From NCBI GenBank assembly GCA_004556005.1, contig SFJA01000003.1, positions 3,019 to 67,018 of the forward strand: 64,000 bases of DNA, given 5' to 3'. Origin of the DNA: Bacteroidales bacterium. GTDB lineage: Bacteria; Bacteroidota; Bacteroidia; Bacteroidales; UBA932. Below are positions 34,700 through 43,937 of this stretch, one piece after another (the first letter of the stretch is position 1; every line of letters begins with the position of its first letter). The translations under genes and the position numbers were made by a program. The notes beneath the pieces are model-generated. The model searched no databases. It was not told the origin of the DNA and was given only the letters and a program-made list of their open reading frames with translations.

Positions 34700-37549
34700 A
34701 TGAAAAATTTTGCACTGTTTTCTGCAGGCCTCATGCTTGCCTGTGCTGTCGTGTCTTGTGGTAGTTATTCGCTTGATGACAAGGGAGTTACAATAAGAAT
34801 CCAGAATCCTGGACAGGATGCTCCCCGCATTGTCAGGCTCGAGCCGGCAGGGGAGGGCATAATACACGTCAGCGCCTCTGCACAAAGGCGTATGCCACAG
34901 ACCAAAAGCCTGGTAGTGCTCCCTCAGGACGCAGTGCCTTTTGATGTCAGCCGAAGCGGAGACACCCTGACTCTCAGCACTTCAGCCGTTTGCGCATCCG
35001 TGCTCCTCTCTACCGGAGAACTCAGTTTCAGCAGCCCTGACGGACAGATGCTCCTTAGGGAACCTTCAGGCGGCGGCAAGACCTTCACCCCGGTATCGGC
35101 CGACGGCAAGAGTGCCTGGTCATTTACCCAGGTCTTTGAATCTCCTGAGGATGAAGCGTTTTACGGACTCGGTCAGCACCAGTCGGACGAATTTAATTAT
35201 AAAGGCAAGAACGAACAGCTCTACCAGTACAACACCAAGGTTTCTGTCCCTTTCCTGCTCTCGAACAAGGGCTACGGCATACTGATGGACTCGTATTCGC
35301 AAATGCGCTTCGGCAACCCCGAGGACTATAGGCAGCTCCCGCAGGTATTTACCCTCCGCGACAAAAACGGCGTCGAGGGCGGCCTGACCGGAACCTGGAC
35401 TCCTGCTCAGGGCGAGCCGCTGGTGCGCACCGAACCCCAGCTTTATTTCGAATTCCTCGTTGCTCCCGGTCTTGACCGTGTTGTCAATATGCCCGAGGGC
35501 TTTGACTGCAACGGCGCGAAGGTGCGTTTCGAAGGGTCAGTGGAAGCCCCTGCGAGCGGAACCTATCAGTTCATCCTCTATTACGCAGGTTATACCAGCG
35601 TTTCCATAGGAGGCAAAACCGTAGTGCCTGAACGCTGGAGAACGGCCTGGAACCCCAACAGTTATAAGTTCAGCGTGGAACTCGAGGCGGGAGTGCCGAC
35701 TGACATTTGCGTTGAATGGGAACCGGACGGATTTGTATCGTATTGTGGATTAAGGGCTTATGATGTCGTGGATCCGCAGCGGCAGAACCGCCAGACCTGG
35801 TGGAGCGAGATGTCGGACCGTATGGACTGGTACTTCATCGCCGGAAACGATATGGACGGAATAATTAGCGGCTACCGCAAACTCACGGGCAAGGCTCCGA
35901 TTATGCCCAAATGGGCGATGGGCTACTGGCAGAGCCGCGAGCGCTACAAGACTTCCACGGAAATGCTCGATGCCCTCAGCGGATTCCGCGAGCGCAACAT
36001 ACCGATAGATAACATTGTGCTTGACTGGAGCCACTGGGAGGAAGATGCCTGGGGCAGTCACGAATTTGACCTTGCCCGCTTCCCTGACCCTAAGGCTATG
36101 GTTGACTCAATCCACTCTCTGGGCGGGAGAATGATGATTTCCGTCTGGCCGAAATTCTACGTCACGACCGATCATTACAAAGAATTTGACCGAAAGGGCT
36201 GGATGTACACACGCGCTCTCCAGGATAGCGTAAGGGACTGGATAGGACCGGGTTACCTGTATGGATTCTATGACGCTTACAGCAAAGATGCACGCCGTCT
36301 TTTCTGGCAGCAGATTTACGAACACTACTATCCGCTGGGCATAGATGCCTGGTGGATGGACGCATCCGAGCCAAATATCCGCGACTGCACCGATATGGAA
36401 TACCGCAAGGCTCTGTGCGGGCCGACTGCACTCGGCCCTTCGAGCCAGTATTTCAACGCCTATGCACTGATGAACGCCGACGCAATCTACAATGGGCAGC
36501 GTTCTGCGGACCCTGACCGCCGCGTATTCCTGCTTACCAGAAGCGGATTTGCCGGCCTCCAGCGCTACAGCACAGCCACCTGGAGCGGCGACATCGCAAC
36601 CCGATGGGAGGACATGAAAGCCCAGATAAGCGCCGGACTCAACTTCTGTATCAGCGGCATACCTTACTGGACCATGGACATAGGCGGATTCTGCGTCGAA
36701 ACCCGCTATGTCGAAGCCCAGCAGCTCTTTGACTCCGGTGCGGGGGAAAATTCTGACCTCAAGGAGTGGCGTGAGCTCAATGCCCGCTGGTTCCAGTTCG
36801 GCGCGTTTTGCCCACTTTTCCGCGCGCACGGGCAGTTCCCTTACCGCGAGCCTTGGGAGATTGCTCCCGAAGGTCATCCGGCCTACGAGTCCATTCTCTA
36901 CTACATACGCCTGCGCTATGCCCTCCTGCCTTATGTCTATTCGCTTGCAGGCAGGACCTGGCTGGAGGACTATACCATTATGAGACCTCTCGTAATGGAC
37001 TTTGCATCAGATGCTTCCGTGCTCGATGTCTCTGACCAGTTCCTCTTTGGACCATCACTTATGGCCTGCCCTGTCTATGAGTACGGCGCACGCTCCAGAA
37101 AGGTCGTGTTCCCGCAGTGCGAAGGCTGGTATGACTTTTACAGCAACTCCTTCATCACCGGCGGCTGCACTCTCGAGCAGCCGGCACCTTACGAAAGGAT
37201 GCCTCTGTATGTGCGTGCCGGTTCCGTTATCCCCGTGGGAGAAGTGATGAACTACACTGACGAAAAGCCGGCCGAGTACATCAAGTTGCTTGTCTATGCC
37301 GGAGCGGACGGAAGTTTCACCCTGTACGAAGACGATTCCATCACATACGCGTACGAGAAAGGGGAGTATAGCACCATACGCTTTGACTATGACGACAGAG
37401 CCCGCCTCCTGCGCATAGCCGAACGCCATGGTTCATATCCTGGAATGCTTGATCAAAGAACTTTCTCAGTCTATTTGATAACACCGGATGGAGTGATCTC
37501 GGCTGGAGATATAGTGTACAACGGAAGCGAAGTCAATGTGCAACTATAG
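34700..37549 (+). CDS. Glycoside hydrolase family 31 alpha-xylosidase/alpha-glucosidase-like lipoprotein with PA14 insert
   Basis: A 949-residue GH31 enzyme with a lipoprotein signal (VVSC, cysteine 20). The N-terminal beta domain contains FYGLGQHQSDEFNYKG. A PA14-like insert spans about residues 250-360 (GSVEAPASGTYQFILYYAGY). The catalytic barrel carries WWMDASEPN with the nucleophile aspartate and the acid/base aspartate in TATWSGDIATRW. Bacteroides GH31 enzymes with PA14 inserts include xyloglucan alpha-xylosidases, so with the adjacent GH3 a role in xyloglucan or isoprimeverose breakdown is a reasonable guess. No SusC/D pair is nearby. The start at 34700 avoids overlap with the GH3 gene. 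Confidence 0.92.
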   Translation: MKNFALFSAGLMLACAVVSCGSYSLDDKGVTIRIQNPGQDAPRIVRLEPAGEGIIHVSASAQRRMPQTKSLVVLPQDAVPFDVSRSGDTLTLSTSAVCASVLLSTGELSFSSPDGQMLLREPSGGGKTFTPVSADGKSAWSFTQVFESPEDEAFYGLGQHQSDEFNYKGKNEQLYQYNTKVSVPFLLSNKGYGILMDSYSQMRFGNPEDYRQLPQVFTLRDKNGVEGGLTGTWTPAQGEPLVRTEPQLYFEFLVAPGLDRVVNMPEGFDCNGAKVRFEGSVEAPASGTYQFILYYAGYTSVSIGGKTVVPERWRTAWNPNSYKFSVELEAGVPTDICVEWEPDGFVSYCGLRAYDVVDPQRQNRQTWWSEMSDRMDWYFIAGNDMDGIISGYRKLTGKAPIMPKWAMGYWQSRERYKTSTEMLDALSGFRERNIPIDNIVLDWSHWEEDAWGSHEFDLARFPDPKAMVDSIHSLGGRMMISVWPKFYVTTDHYKEFDRKGWMYTRALQDSVRDWIGPGYLYGFYDAYSKDARRLFWQQIYEHYYPLGIDAWWMDASEPNIRDCTDMEYRKALCGPTALGPSSQYFNAYALMNADAIYNGQRSADPDRRVFLLTRSGFAGLQRYSTATWSGDIATRWEDMKAQISAGLNFCISGIPYWTMDIGGFCVETRYVEAQQLFDSGAGENSDLKEWRELNARWFQFGAFCPLFRAHGQFPYREPWEIAPEGHPAYESILYYIRLRYALLPYVYSLAGRTWLEDYTIMRPLVMDFASDASVLDVSDQFLFGPSLMACPVYEYGARSRKVVFPQCEGWYDFYSNSFITGGCTLEQPAPYERMPLYVRAGSVIPVGEVMNYTDEKPAEYIKLLVYAGADGSFTLYEDDSITYAYEKGEYSTIRFDYDDRARLLRIAERHGSYPGMLDQRTFSVYLITPDGVISAGDIVYNGSEVNVQL

Positions 37550-37600
37550 TCAGCGAGGCTTCTGGCGCCGTTGCGGGCTCAGTGCCGCTGCCGTGAACCA

Positions 37601-38725
37601 TTACTGCTTCAGATAAGCGAACTTGCTGTGTGACAGGGTAATGCTGTCAATGGCGGCAGCTACCCTGTCTGGGCTCAGCTTAAATCTTACATAAGAATGA
37701 GGCCCTTGAGGGTCTTCCTGCCAGCCGTTTGAGCCTGTGCTGTCCTCTGCAAACGTAATCCGTCCCCGACATAGCTCAAAATACGGATCGGCCCCGCAAA
37801 TTGCTATCAGCACTGCCGTTCCGTCCCAGCTGTTGTGCCCCGATTCGAGCTCTCCGTACTTCAGTGATCCTGCATAGGCATCCACGACTGGATTTCCGCT
37901 GCACTCGCCTTCGTACCTTGCCGCCTCTTCAATCAGCCGCCTGCCGGTCCACACCCGCTCGCCGATCTCGAAGCCGCTGAAAATCACATTTCCCGGCCAC
38001 TCGCTGCAAACCAGCCGCGCCGCAGGCAGGTCAAGTTTAAGGTTAAATTCTTCCCCGCCCGGAAATGCTCCGGCCATCGACACCAGCCTGACTACCTTCC
38101 TTGCCACCAGTTCCCTCCCCGGCAGAGGAGAATTGCCATCCGGACCGCTTGTCAGCAAAGCGGCGAGGTTACTGTAAAAGCCGATGGAGCAGATTGTTAC
38201 GCTGCGGTCTGCCTGCCTCGAGAGAATCTTTCTATACAGTTTTACTGCGTTTTCCGTTTCTGCTCCCGCGGCCCTCGCTCCGGCGCAACCGGGAAAATGT
38301 CCGTAGTTGATGCAAAGCGAATCGGGCCAGTGCAGGTCCTCCTGCCAGCAAGTCATAGAAGGCGCCTCGGAAACGCTTGAGTATCCCTCTTCGGGAGCCC
38401 CTGTAGGCATATCTGCGTGCCCGTACCAGGCGTTGAGTATCTTGATGCAAGGAACAACCCTCTCGTCCCTGTTGCAGGAAATGGTGGCAAGCACATCCAC
38501 CTTACCCTGCTCCTCGAGGGCATACATAAGCGCAAAGGCACCGACATCATCGTAATCAGGTCCAAGGTCAGTGTCCAGAATCAGTTTTACCGCTGATGCC
38601 TTGCCTTCCCCGATATGTGAACAGGAATTGCTTGCACAACAGACAACGGCAAGCATTAATGATACTGAAAGTGAAGCTGCATTCAATGAATGACAGGCTT
38701 TAATCCGCAAATTGTTTATCTGCAT
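37601..38725 (-). CDS. Nucleoside-hydrolase-like exported protein
   Basis: A 374-residue member of the inosine/uridine-preferring nucleoside hydrolase fold. The calcium-binding aspartate cluster appears as ILDTDLGPDYDDVGAFAL (the family's DTDxxxDxDD). LVSMAGAFPG matches the family's second motif region, and a late ESGHNSWDGTAVLIAI segment provides the H/D pair near the active site. The N-terminus is hydrophobic with cysteines at 29, 30 and 35 (SNSC), so it is probably a periplasmic lipoprotein, unlike cytosolic nucleoside hydrolases. The substrate is unproven. It converges with the GH31 gene. Confidence 0.82.
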   Translation of the reverse strand: MQINNLRIKACHSLNAASLSVSLMLAVVCCASNSCSHIGEGKASAVKLILDTDLGPDYDDVGAFALMYALEEQGKVDVLATISCNRDERVVPCIKILNAWYGHADMPTGAPEEGYSSVSEAPSMTCWQEDLHWPDSLCINYGHFPGCAGARAAGAETENAVKLYRKILSRQADRSVTICSIGFYSNLAALLTSGPDGNSPLPGRELVARKVVRLVSMAGAFPGGEEFNLKLDLPAARLVCSEWPGNVIFSGFEIGERVWTGRRLIEEAARYEGECSGNPVVDAYAGSLKYGELESGHNSWDGTAVLIAICGADPYFELCRGRITFAEDSTGSNGWQEDPQGPHSYVRFKLSPDRVAAAIDSITLSHSKFAYLKQ

Positions 38726-38796
38726 TGGTTCTTGCTGCTTTAGTAATCCTCAAAAATAAACTGCTCTGAGGCAACTTATTATTTTCATATTACTTA

Positions 38797-38843
38797 ATAA
38801 AGAATCAGGGACTCCCGATGATTGGAAATCCCTGATTCTTTAT
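38797..38843 (-). terminator. Strong inverted repeat downstream of tRNA-Pro
   Basis: A perfect 15-bp inverted repeat (38797-38811 and 38829-38843) with A-rich and T-rich arm ends. It lies 2 bases beyond the tRNA-Pro 3' end and reads as an intrinsic terminator on the minus strand; the symmetry would also permit termination from the other side. Confidence 0.75.
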
Positions 38844-38845
38844 TG

Positions 38846-38919
38846 TCGGGATGATCCGACTCGAACGGACGACCCCCACGTCCCGAACGTGGTGCGCTAG
38901 CCAACTGCGCTACATCCCG
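38846..38919 (-). tRNA. tRNA-Pro (anticodon CGG)
   Basis: A 74-base cloverleaf on the minus strand. The acceptor stem CGGGATG/CATCCCG has discriminator A; the D-arm is GCGC/GCGC; the anticodon stem CCACG/CGTGG has loop TTCGGGA, so the anticodon is CGG; the T-arm is GTCCG-TTCGAGT-CGGAT. CCA is not encoded. The 5' end lies only two bases beyond the T-run of the rpsT terminator, so the gene appears to lack a separate promoter. Confidence 0.95.
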
Positions 38920-38921
38920 AT

Positions 38922-38946
38922 AAAAAAGACGCGAGGCAATCGCGTC
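38922..38946 (-). terminator. Intrinsic terminator after rpsT
   Basis: On the minus strand GACGCGA pairs with TCGCGTC around a 5-base loop and is followed by TTTTTT. It lies 19 bases after the rpsT stop and ends two bases before tRNA-Pro. Confidence 0.75.
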
Positions 38947-38965
38947 CCTTTATTTTCTGGCTAAA

Positions 38966-39220
38966 CTATGACAGTTTATTGATGTAAACCTGAATGCCGC
39001 TCTTGAGGTTGGCTGCCTTGTTCTTGTGGATAAGACCAATCTTGGCGAGCTTGTCAATCATTGCGAACACCTTTGGAGCATTCTTTTCTGCCTCTGCTTT
39101 GTCCGTAGTGTTACGGATGTCGCGAATGGCGTTTCTTGTGGTTCTTGCATAATATCTGTTATGCAATCTGTGCCTCTCGTTTTGGCGATCGGCTTTTTTA
39201 GCTGAAGCTGTATTTGCCAT
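38966..39220 (-). CDS. rpsT: 30S ribosomal protein S20
   Basis: A primary 16S rRNA-binding protein of the small subunit, 84 residues. The lysine/arginine-rich N-terminus (MANTASAKKADRQNERHRLH) and the three-helix pattern ending in LAKIGLIHKNKAANLKSGIQ are characteristic. It sits between tRNA-Glu (upstream, 23 bases) and a terminator followed by tRNA-Pro, so it is probably transcribed together with the tRNAs from the promoter at 39354-39384. Confidence 0.96.
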   Translation of the reverse strand: MANTASAKKADRQNERHRLHNRYYARTTRNAIRDIRNTTDKAEAEKNAPKVFAMIDKLAKIGLIHKNKAANLKSGIQVYINKLS

Positions 39221-39243
39221 TGTTTTACTTTTTTAATATTTGG

Positions 39244-39315
39244 TAGTGGGTAGGAGAATCGAACTCCTATTGCAAGAATGAAAATCTTGAGTACTAGCCG
39301 TTATACGAACCCACC
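39244..39315 (-). tRNA. tRNA-Glu (anticodon TTC)
   Basis: A 72-base cloverleaf on the minus strand. The acceptor is GGTGGGT/ACCCACT with discriminator A; the anticodon stem CAAGA/TCTTG has loop TTTTCAT (anticodon TTC); the T-arm is TAGGAG-TTCGATT-CTCCTA. CCA is not encoded. A consensus promoter is 39 bases upstream and rpsT follows. Confidence 0.95.
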
Positions 39316-39353
39316 AGCTCATCCCTATTCCAGAGGACTGGCATTAGGGATTG

Positions 39354-39384
39354 CAAAGATATGCATTAATTTTGAGTTTCACAA
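39354..39384 (-). promoter_or_regulatory. Promoter for tRNA-Glu/rpsT
   Basis: On the minus strand TTG (39384-39382), 20 bases, then TATCTTTG (39361-39354), a near-perfect Bacteroidota promoter. It lies in the 93-base gap between guaA and tRNA-Glu. Confidence 0.55.
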
Positions 39385-39408
39385 CAATATTCTGAATTTT
39401 TTAGGAAA

Positions 39409-40929
39409 TTATTCCCATTCTATTGTTGCAGGCGGTTTGGAGGAGATGTCGTAACATACTCTGTTGACCCCCTTGACCTTGTTGATTATATTGTTGCTTA
39501 CCTCACTCAGGAATGCCCTCGGAAGATCTGCCCAGTCTGCCGTCATCGCATCGGTGCTGGTAACTGCGCGAAGTACCACAGGATGTTCGTAGGTGCGCTC
39601 GTCTCCCATAACGCCCACAGTCCTGGTAGGCAGCAGAATGGCTCCTGCCTGCCATACCTGGTCATAGAGCTTCCAGTCCCTGAGCGCCTGGATGAAGATA
39701 TGGTCAGCCTCCTGAAGTATGTGAACCTTTTCCGGTGTGACTTCTCCAAGTATGCGCACGGCAAGTCCCGGACCCGGGAAAGGATGCCTGCTGATCAGGT
39801 TTTCCGGAATGCCCATCTGCCTGCCCACGCGCCTTACTTCGTCCTTGAACAGCCATTTGAGAGGCTCGCAGAGCTGCAGATGCATCTTTTCTGGCAGTCC
39901 GCCCACGTTGTGGTGGCTCTTGATGACTTTTCCCGTGATGTTCAGGCTCTCTATGCGGTCAGGATAAATTGTTCCCTGGGCAAGCCATTTGGCATCCTCG
40001 ATCTTCTGAGCTTCGCTGTTAAATACTTCCACGAAGAGTCTTCCTATGATCTTGCGCTTCTGCTCCGGGTCGGTTACACCTTCCAGTTCCTTGAAGAACA
40101 GCGGGCTTGCGTCAACGCCTATGACGTTGAGTCCCAGCACCTCATAGTCCTTCATCACGTCTTCAAATTCGTTCTTCCTGAGTAGTCCATGGTTTACGAA
40201 AATGCAGGTGAGATTGGAGCCTATAGCCTTGTTTAGCAGAACCGCGGTAACCGTGCTGTCAACGCCTCCGCTCAGTCCCAGGATGACCCTGTCGCTTCCG
40301 AGCTGCTGCTTGAGCTCTGCCACGGTGCTGTCAACGAATGACTGCGCGCTCCACTCGCAGCGACTGCCGCAAATTCCGACAACGAAGTTCTCGAGGAGCT
40401 TGAGTCCGCATTCGGTGTGGAATACCTCCGGATGGAACTGCACTCCCCAGACCTTTTCGCTGCAGGACTGAAATGCTGCGTTGCGTACAGAAGAAGTCGA
40501 GGCGATTGTGCGGTATCCTTCAGGGATGGCGGTAATGGAGTCGCCGTGGCTCATCCAGACAACGGAACCGTCGCTGATGCCGTCAAACAGAGGGTTGCCC
40601 TCTTCGATGTTGCTCAGATGTGCGCGGCCGTATTCTCTTGTTCCTGCCGATTCGACCTTTCCTCCATACCTGTAACTTATAAGCTGCGCACCGTAGCAGA
40701 TGCCCAGTACCGGATATTTTCCGATTATGCCCGAAAGGTCGGGCTGGAATGAGTCCGGGTCATAAACGCTCAACGGAGAGCCGCTGAGGATAACACCGAT
40801 GACATCAGGGTCATCCTGCGGAAACCTGTTGTAGGGTACAATCTCACAAAATGTGTTCAACTCCCTGACCCTGCGGCCGATAAGCTGCGTGGTCTGGGAT
40901 CCGAAGTTGAGGATGATGATTTTCTGCAT
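39409..40929 (-). CDS. guaA: GMP synthase (glutamine-hydrolysing)
   Basis: Converts XMP to GMP using glutamine ammonia (506 residues, complete). The class I amidotransferase domain has GICYGAQL with the catalytic cysteine and [13 protein letters not shown] with the histidine. The ATP-pyrophosphatase domain has [14 protein letters not shown], and the C-terminal dimerisation domain ends in [14 protein letters not shown], the standard PPxTIEWE end. It is the last gene of the run from ruvX, 25 bases after the M23/LysM gene. Confidence 0.98.
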   Translation of the reverse strand: MQKIIILNFGSQTTQLIGRRVRELNTFCEIVPYNRFPQDDPDVIGVILSGSPLSVYDPDSFQPDLSGIIGKYPVLGICYGAQLISYRYGGKVESAGTREYGRAHLSNIEEGNPLFDGISDGSVVWMSHGDSITAIPEGYRTIASTSSVRNAAFQSCSEKVWGVQFHPEVFHTECGLKLLENFVVGICGSRCEWSAQSFVDSTVAELKQQLGSDRVILGLSGGVDSTVTAVLLNKAIGSNLTCIFVNHGLLRKNEFEDVMKDYEVLGLNVIGVDASPLFFKELEGVTDPEQKRKIIGRLFVEVFNSEAQKIEDAKWLAQGTIYPDRIESLNITGKVIKSHHNVGGLPEKMHLQLCEPLKWLFKDEVRRVGRQMGIPENLISRHPFPGPGLAVRILGEVTPEKVHILQEADHIFIQALRDWKLYDQVWQAGAILLPTRTVGVMGDERTYEHPVVLRAVTSTDAMTADWADLPRAFLSEVSNNIINKVKGVNRVCYDISSKPPATIEWE

Positions 40930-40954
40930 CTTGAGTATTGTTGGTTTGAATGTG

Positions 40955-41989
40955 TCAGTTCACCCTGATCTTCTGGCCTATGCTCAGGCGGTCAGGATTG
41001 ATTTTCGGATTGAGCTTGCGAAGAGTGTTAATGGACTTTCCGTACTTAACCGCAATATGTGACAGGGTCTCTCCGGAACGCACTGTATGCCAGCGCATTG
41101 CTGCCCTTTCAGCTTCCCTGCGCTTCTCTTCTTCAAGTATCTTTTCGTCTCCTCCGTAAACGTCCTCTTCCTCTTCTATGGACTCAGGGACATAACGCGA
41201 ACTCGGGTCGAGATAAGTCCTTTTGAGGACAAATACACTTTTTCTTACGCTTCCTGCCTCATAGTCTGCAAGCCATTCAGGATCAAATGCAAATCCGTTG
41301 AATCGCGTCTCGAAATGCAGGTGCGGGCCCGTAGAGCGTCCCGTCGAGCCGCCAAGTCCTATGACGTCTCCCGCGTGTACCCATTGGTTGGGAGTGACAT
41401 CCACTCTCGAGAGGTGTCCGTAAAATGTCTCAAGCCCGTTAGCATGCCTGATAATCACAAGGTTGCCGTATCCTTTGGTCTTCATTGCGCACCTTACCTT
41501 GCCGTCAAGCGCTGCCTTTACGGGAGTCCCCGTCGGGTAAGGCAGGTCAACTCCCTGGTGTCTGCGGCGGTGCCTGTAGCCGAATTTGGAAAAAACCTTG
41601 CCCTGGTATGGACATACCCAATGGCTTACAGAGTCTTCGATCACTATCGTGTTGCGCAACGGCAACTCCGAGATGGGCATATCATAAGGATTGATCTTTT
41701 CATTGTCCCATTTGGCCGTAAACACGTCATCTTTTTCCAAAATCGAAAGATTGCGTATGTAGTACCAGGTGTTGTCGTCGCAAATGACCACCTGGACGCG
41801 TCCGTCTCCAATGTCCAGGGTGTCGATTGCGGCTCCCTTGCCCTTGGTAAAGTTTATTGCTCCGCCCTTTTCTTCGATTGCGGTGCGCGTAGTATCCTGT
41901 AAACTTGCTTTCCGCGTGGTATCCCGCTGTGCATTTGCGCTCAAGGTCAGCGTGGCAAAGGCAAGTAATGCTGTCAGTATCTTCTTCAT
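40955..41989 (-). CDS. M23 peptidoglycan endopeptidase with C-terminal LysM
   Basis: A 344-residue exported protein (signal to about residue 20, SANAQ). The LytM/M23 domain is catalytically intact: [19 protein letters not shown] with the zinc histidine and aspartate, YGHLSRVDV, and [11 protein letters not shown] LysM domain follows after an acidic/arginine linker ([38 protein letters not shown]). It is probably a periplasmic endopeptidase that cuts stem-peptide crosslinks. It contrasts with the degenerate LytM protein at 44374. It lies 26 bases after the phosphohexomutase gene. Confidence 0.94.
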   Translation of the reverse strand: MKKILTALLAFATLTLSANAQRDTTRKASLQDTTRTAIEEKGGAINFTKGKGAAIDTLDIGDGRVQVVICDDNTWYYIRNLSILEKDDVFTAKWDNEKINPYDMPISELPLRNTIVIEDSVSHWVCPYQGKVFSKFGYRHRRRHQGVDLPYPTGTPVKAALDGKVRCAMKTKGYGNLVIIRHANGLETFYGHLSRVDVTPNQWVHAGDVIGLGGSTGRSTGPHLHFETRFNGFAFDPEWLADYEAGSVRKSVFVLKRTYLDPSSRYVPESIEEEEDVYGGDEKILEEEKRREAERAAMRWHTVRSGETLSHIAVKYGKSINTLRKLNPKINPDRLSIGQKIRVN

Positions 41990-42015
41990 CAGGTTCAGTA
42001 CACTCTATCTCTTCA

Positions 42016-43380
42016 TTATACTCTGTGACCGCCGAAACGCTCCTCTACTATCCGTGTCGCTTCCTCAATCTTTGCCGAGAGCACCCTTTCGTCGGTCGCT
42101 TCGCATATGAATCTGAGGTAAGGCTCTGTATTTGAAGGTCTTACATTAAACCACCAGCCGTCAAATTCTGCCCGGTAGCCGTCAAAGTCCATAAATGCCT
42201 CCGCCTTGTCGCCTGCAAGGAAATGGTCCCTTATCGCATCCATGGCTCCCTTCTTGTCCTCTACCCTGAAGTTGATTTCGCCCGAGTTGCGGTAGTTTGA
42301 CATCGAGTCTATCATCTCGCTGAGCCTTATGCCCTTGCGCTTGAGCTGCGCCACGATGCGCAGGACTATCATCGATGCCAGCAGACCGCTGTCGGAGTAG
42401 AAGAATTGTTTAAAATAGTAGTGTCCGGCGAGTTCTCCGCCCCAGAGACCATCGATCTCCCGAAGCTTCGGCGCTGCGAACGCGCGTCCTACCCTCCAGG
42501 TGTGCAGGTCTGCCCCGTAGCGGCTTAAGAATTCGCCCACAGCCTTGGAACTGCGAATCTCCTGCAGTACGCGCGGGTTTTTTGCACCCTTTTCGTCGCA
42601 GAAGTAAAGAGCCATCAGGGCGATTACGAGGTCGGGAGCGACGAAGCGGGCCTTGTCGTCAACGAACATCACCCTGTCGGCGTCGCCGTCGTAGATTACT
42701 CCGACATCGGAGCCCTGTCTTGCGACCAGGTCCTTGAGCGGCTGCACGTTAGCAGGAATCAGCGGGTTGGGCTCGTGGTTCGGGAAACTGCCGTCTATCG
42801 TGTCGAAGAGGTAGTCGTGGCCTTCGCCGAATACCTTCCTGGCGAACAGGCAGGACATTCCGTTGGAAAGGTCAAAGGCGATTTTGAGGTTGGACCAGTC
42901 GCCTCTGAATTGCTCCATAAAGGCGAGATAGTCGTCCATAATCTCCATTTCGTGCACATTGCCTCTCTTTTCCGCTACAGGAGTCGGCCTGCCGCTTTCC
43001 AGCCACTCCTTTATCTGTCCCAGACCGCTGTCCAGGGCGACAGGAAGGGCGTTGGCGCGGCTGACTTTCATACCGTTGTAATTGCCTGGATTGTGAGATG
43101 CGGTAATCTGCACGGATGCGTCAAAGCCGTAGTTTGCAGTTGCGAAATATACCATAGGCGTGGATGTCAGCCCGAGGTCATAAACGTCGGCGCCGGCATC
43201 GAGTATGCCCTCGACCAGAGCGTCGTGGATTTCCGGGGAGGAAAGCCTGCAGTCCCTGCCGACGAGTACCTTGCCTGTTTCAAGAAGTTCAGGAAGGAAA
43301 TAACCTATCTTGTATGCGTCTTCGCGGTTAAAGTCCACGTTCCAAATGCCGCGTATGTCGTATGCGTGAAATGCTCCCAT
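42016..43380 (-). CDS. manB: Phosphomannomutase/phosphoglucomutase
   Basis: An alpha-D-phosphohexomutase, 454 residues. The phosphoserine loop is ITASHNPGNYNGMK, the magnesium loop DGDADRVMFVDD, the sugar-binding loop GGELAGHYYFK, and the phosphate-binding loop RPSNTEPYLR. It begins MGAFHAYDIRGIWN, the standard start. It interconverts mannose or glucose 6- and 1-phosphates for nucleotide sugars. Substrate specificity between the two cannot be read. It starts 2 bases after def, so the two are tightly coupled. Confidence 0.93.
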   Translation of the reverse strand: MGAFHAYDIRGIWNVDFNREDAYKIGYFLPELLETGKVLVGRDCRLSSPEIHDALVEGILDAGADVYDLGLTSTPMVYFATANYGFDASVQITASHNPGNYNGMKVSRANALPVALDSGLGQIKEWLESGRPTPVAEKRGNVHEMEIMDDYLAFMEQFRGDWSNLKIAFDLSNGMSCLFARKVFGEGHDYLFDTIDGSFPNHEPNPLIPANVQPLKDLVARQGSDVGVIYDGDADRVMFVDDKARFVAPDLVIALMALYFCDEKGAKNPRVLQEIRSSKAVGEFLSRYGADLHTWRVGRAFAAPKLREIDGLWGGELAGHYYFKQFFYSDSGLLASMIVLRIVAQLKRKGIRLSEMIDSMSNYRNSGEINFRVEDKKGAMDAIRDHFLAGDKAEAFMDFDGYRAEFDGWWFNVRPSNTEPYLRFICEATDERVLSAKIEEATRIVEERFGGHRV

Positions 43381-43382
43381 GA

Positions 43383-43937
43383 TTATTTGATTTTGGAGTT
43401 ATATCTGGTTCCCACCTTGCCGTGGGCTATGTTTGTAAGTTTCTTGGCTATCATCTTGCGTCTGATCGGCGCGACGAGGTCGGTGAAAAGCACTCCGTCA
43501 AGATGGCTGAGCTCGTGCTGTATCATCCGGCAGGCGAACTTGTCGAAATGCTCGGTTCTTTTTGTTAGAGTCTCGTCGTAATACTCTACCGTGATTGCTT
43601 CAGGCCTGCGCACGTCGGCATAAATGCCCGGCACGCTGAGACAGCCTTCGTTGTATTCGCAGAAACTACCGCTTTCCTCGACGATTACAGGGTTGATCAG
43701 GGTGCGGCGGAAACCTTTGAGATAGTCATAAACGTCACTCATCACGTCTCCGTCAACTACGACAACCCTTTTGCTCACACCTATCTGCGGAGCAGCAAGT
43801 CCGCATCCCTCAGATCTTTCCAGCGTGTCCCAAAGGTCCTTTACCAGAGACTCCGTGGCTTCCTTTTCATTTATGTCAACCGGTTCCGCAACGCGTCTGA
43901 GCACGTCAGAACCATAAAGATAAATTGCTTGTATCAT
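43383..43937 (-). CDS. def: Peptide deformylase
   Basis: A metallohydrolase that removes the formyl group from nascent proteins, 184 residues. All three motifs are present: GCGLAAPQIG, EGCLSVPG with the metal cysteine, and QHELSHLDGVLF with HExxH. The start overlaps the ruvX stop by 4 bases (ATGA), and the stop lies 2 bases before the phosphohexomutase gene. Confidence 0.97.
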   Translation of the reverse strand: MIQAIYLYGSDVLRRVAEPVDINEKEATESLVKDLWDTLERSEGCGLAAPQIGVSKRVVVVDGDVMSDVYDYLKGFRRTLINPVIVEESGSFCEYNEGCLSVPGIYADVRRPEAITVEYYDETLTKRTEHFDKFACRMIQHELSHLDGVLFTDLVAPIRRKMIAKKLTNIAHGKVGTRYNSKIK

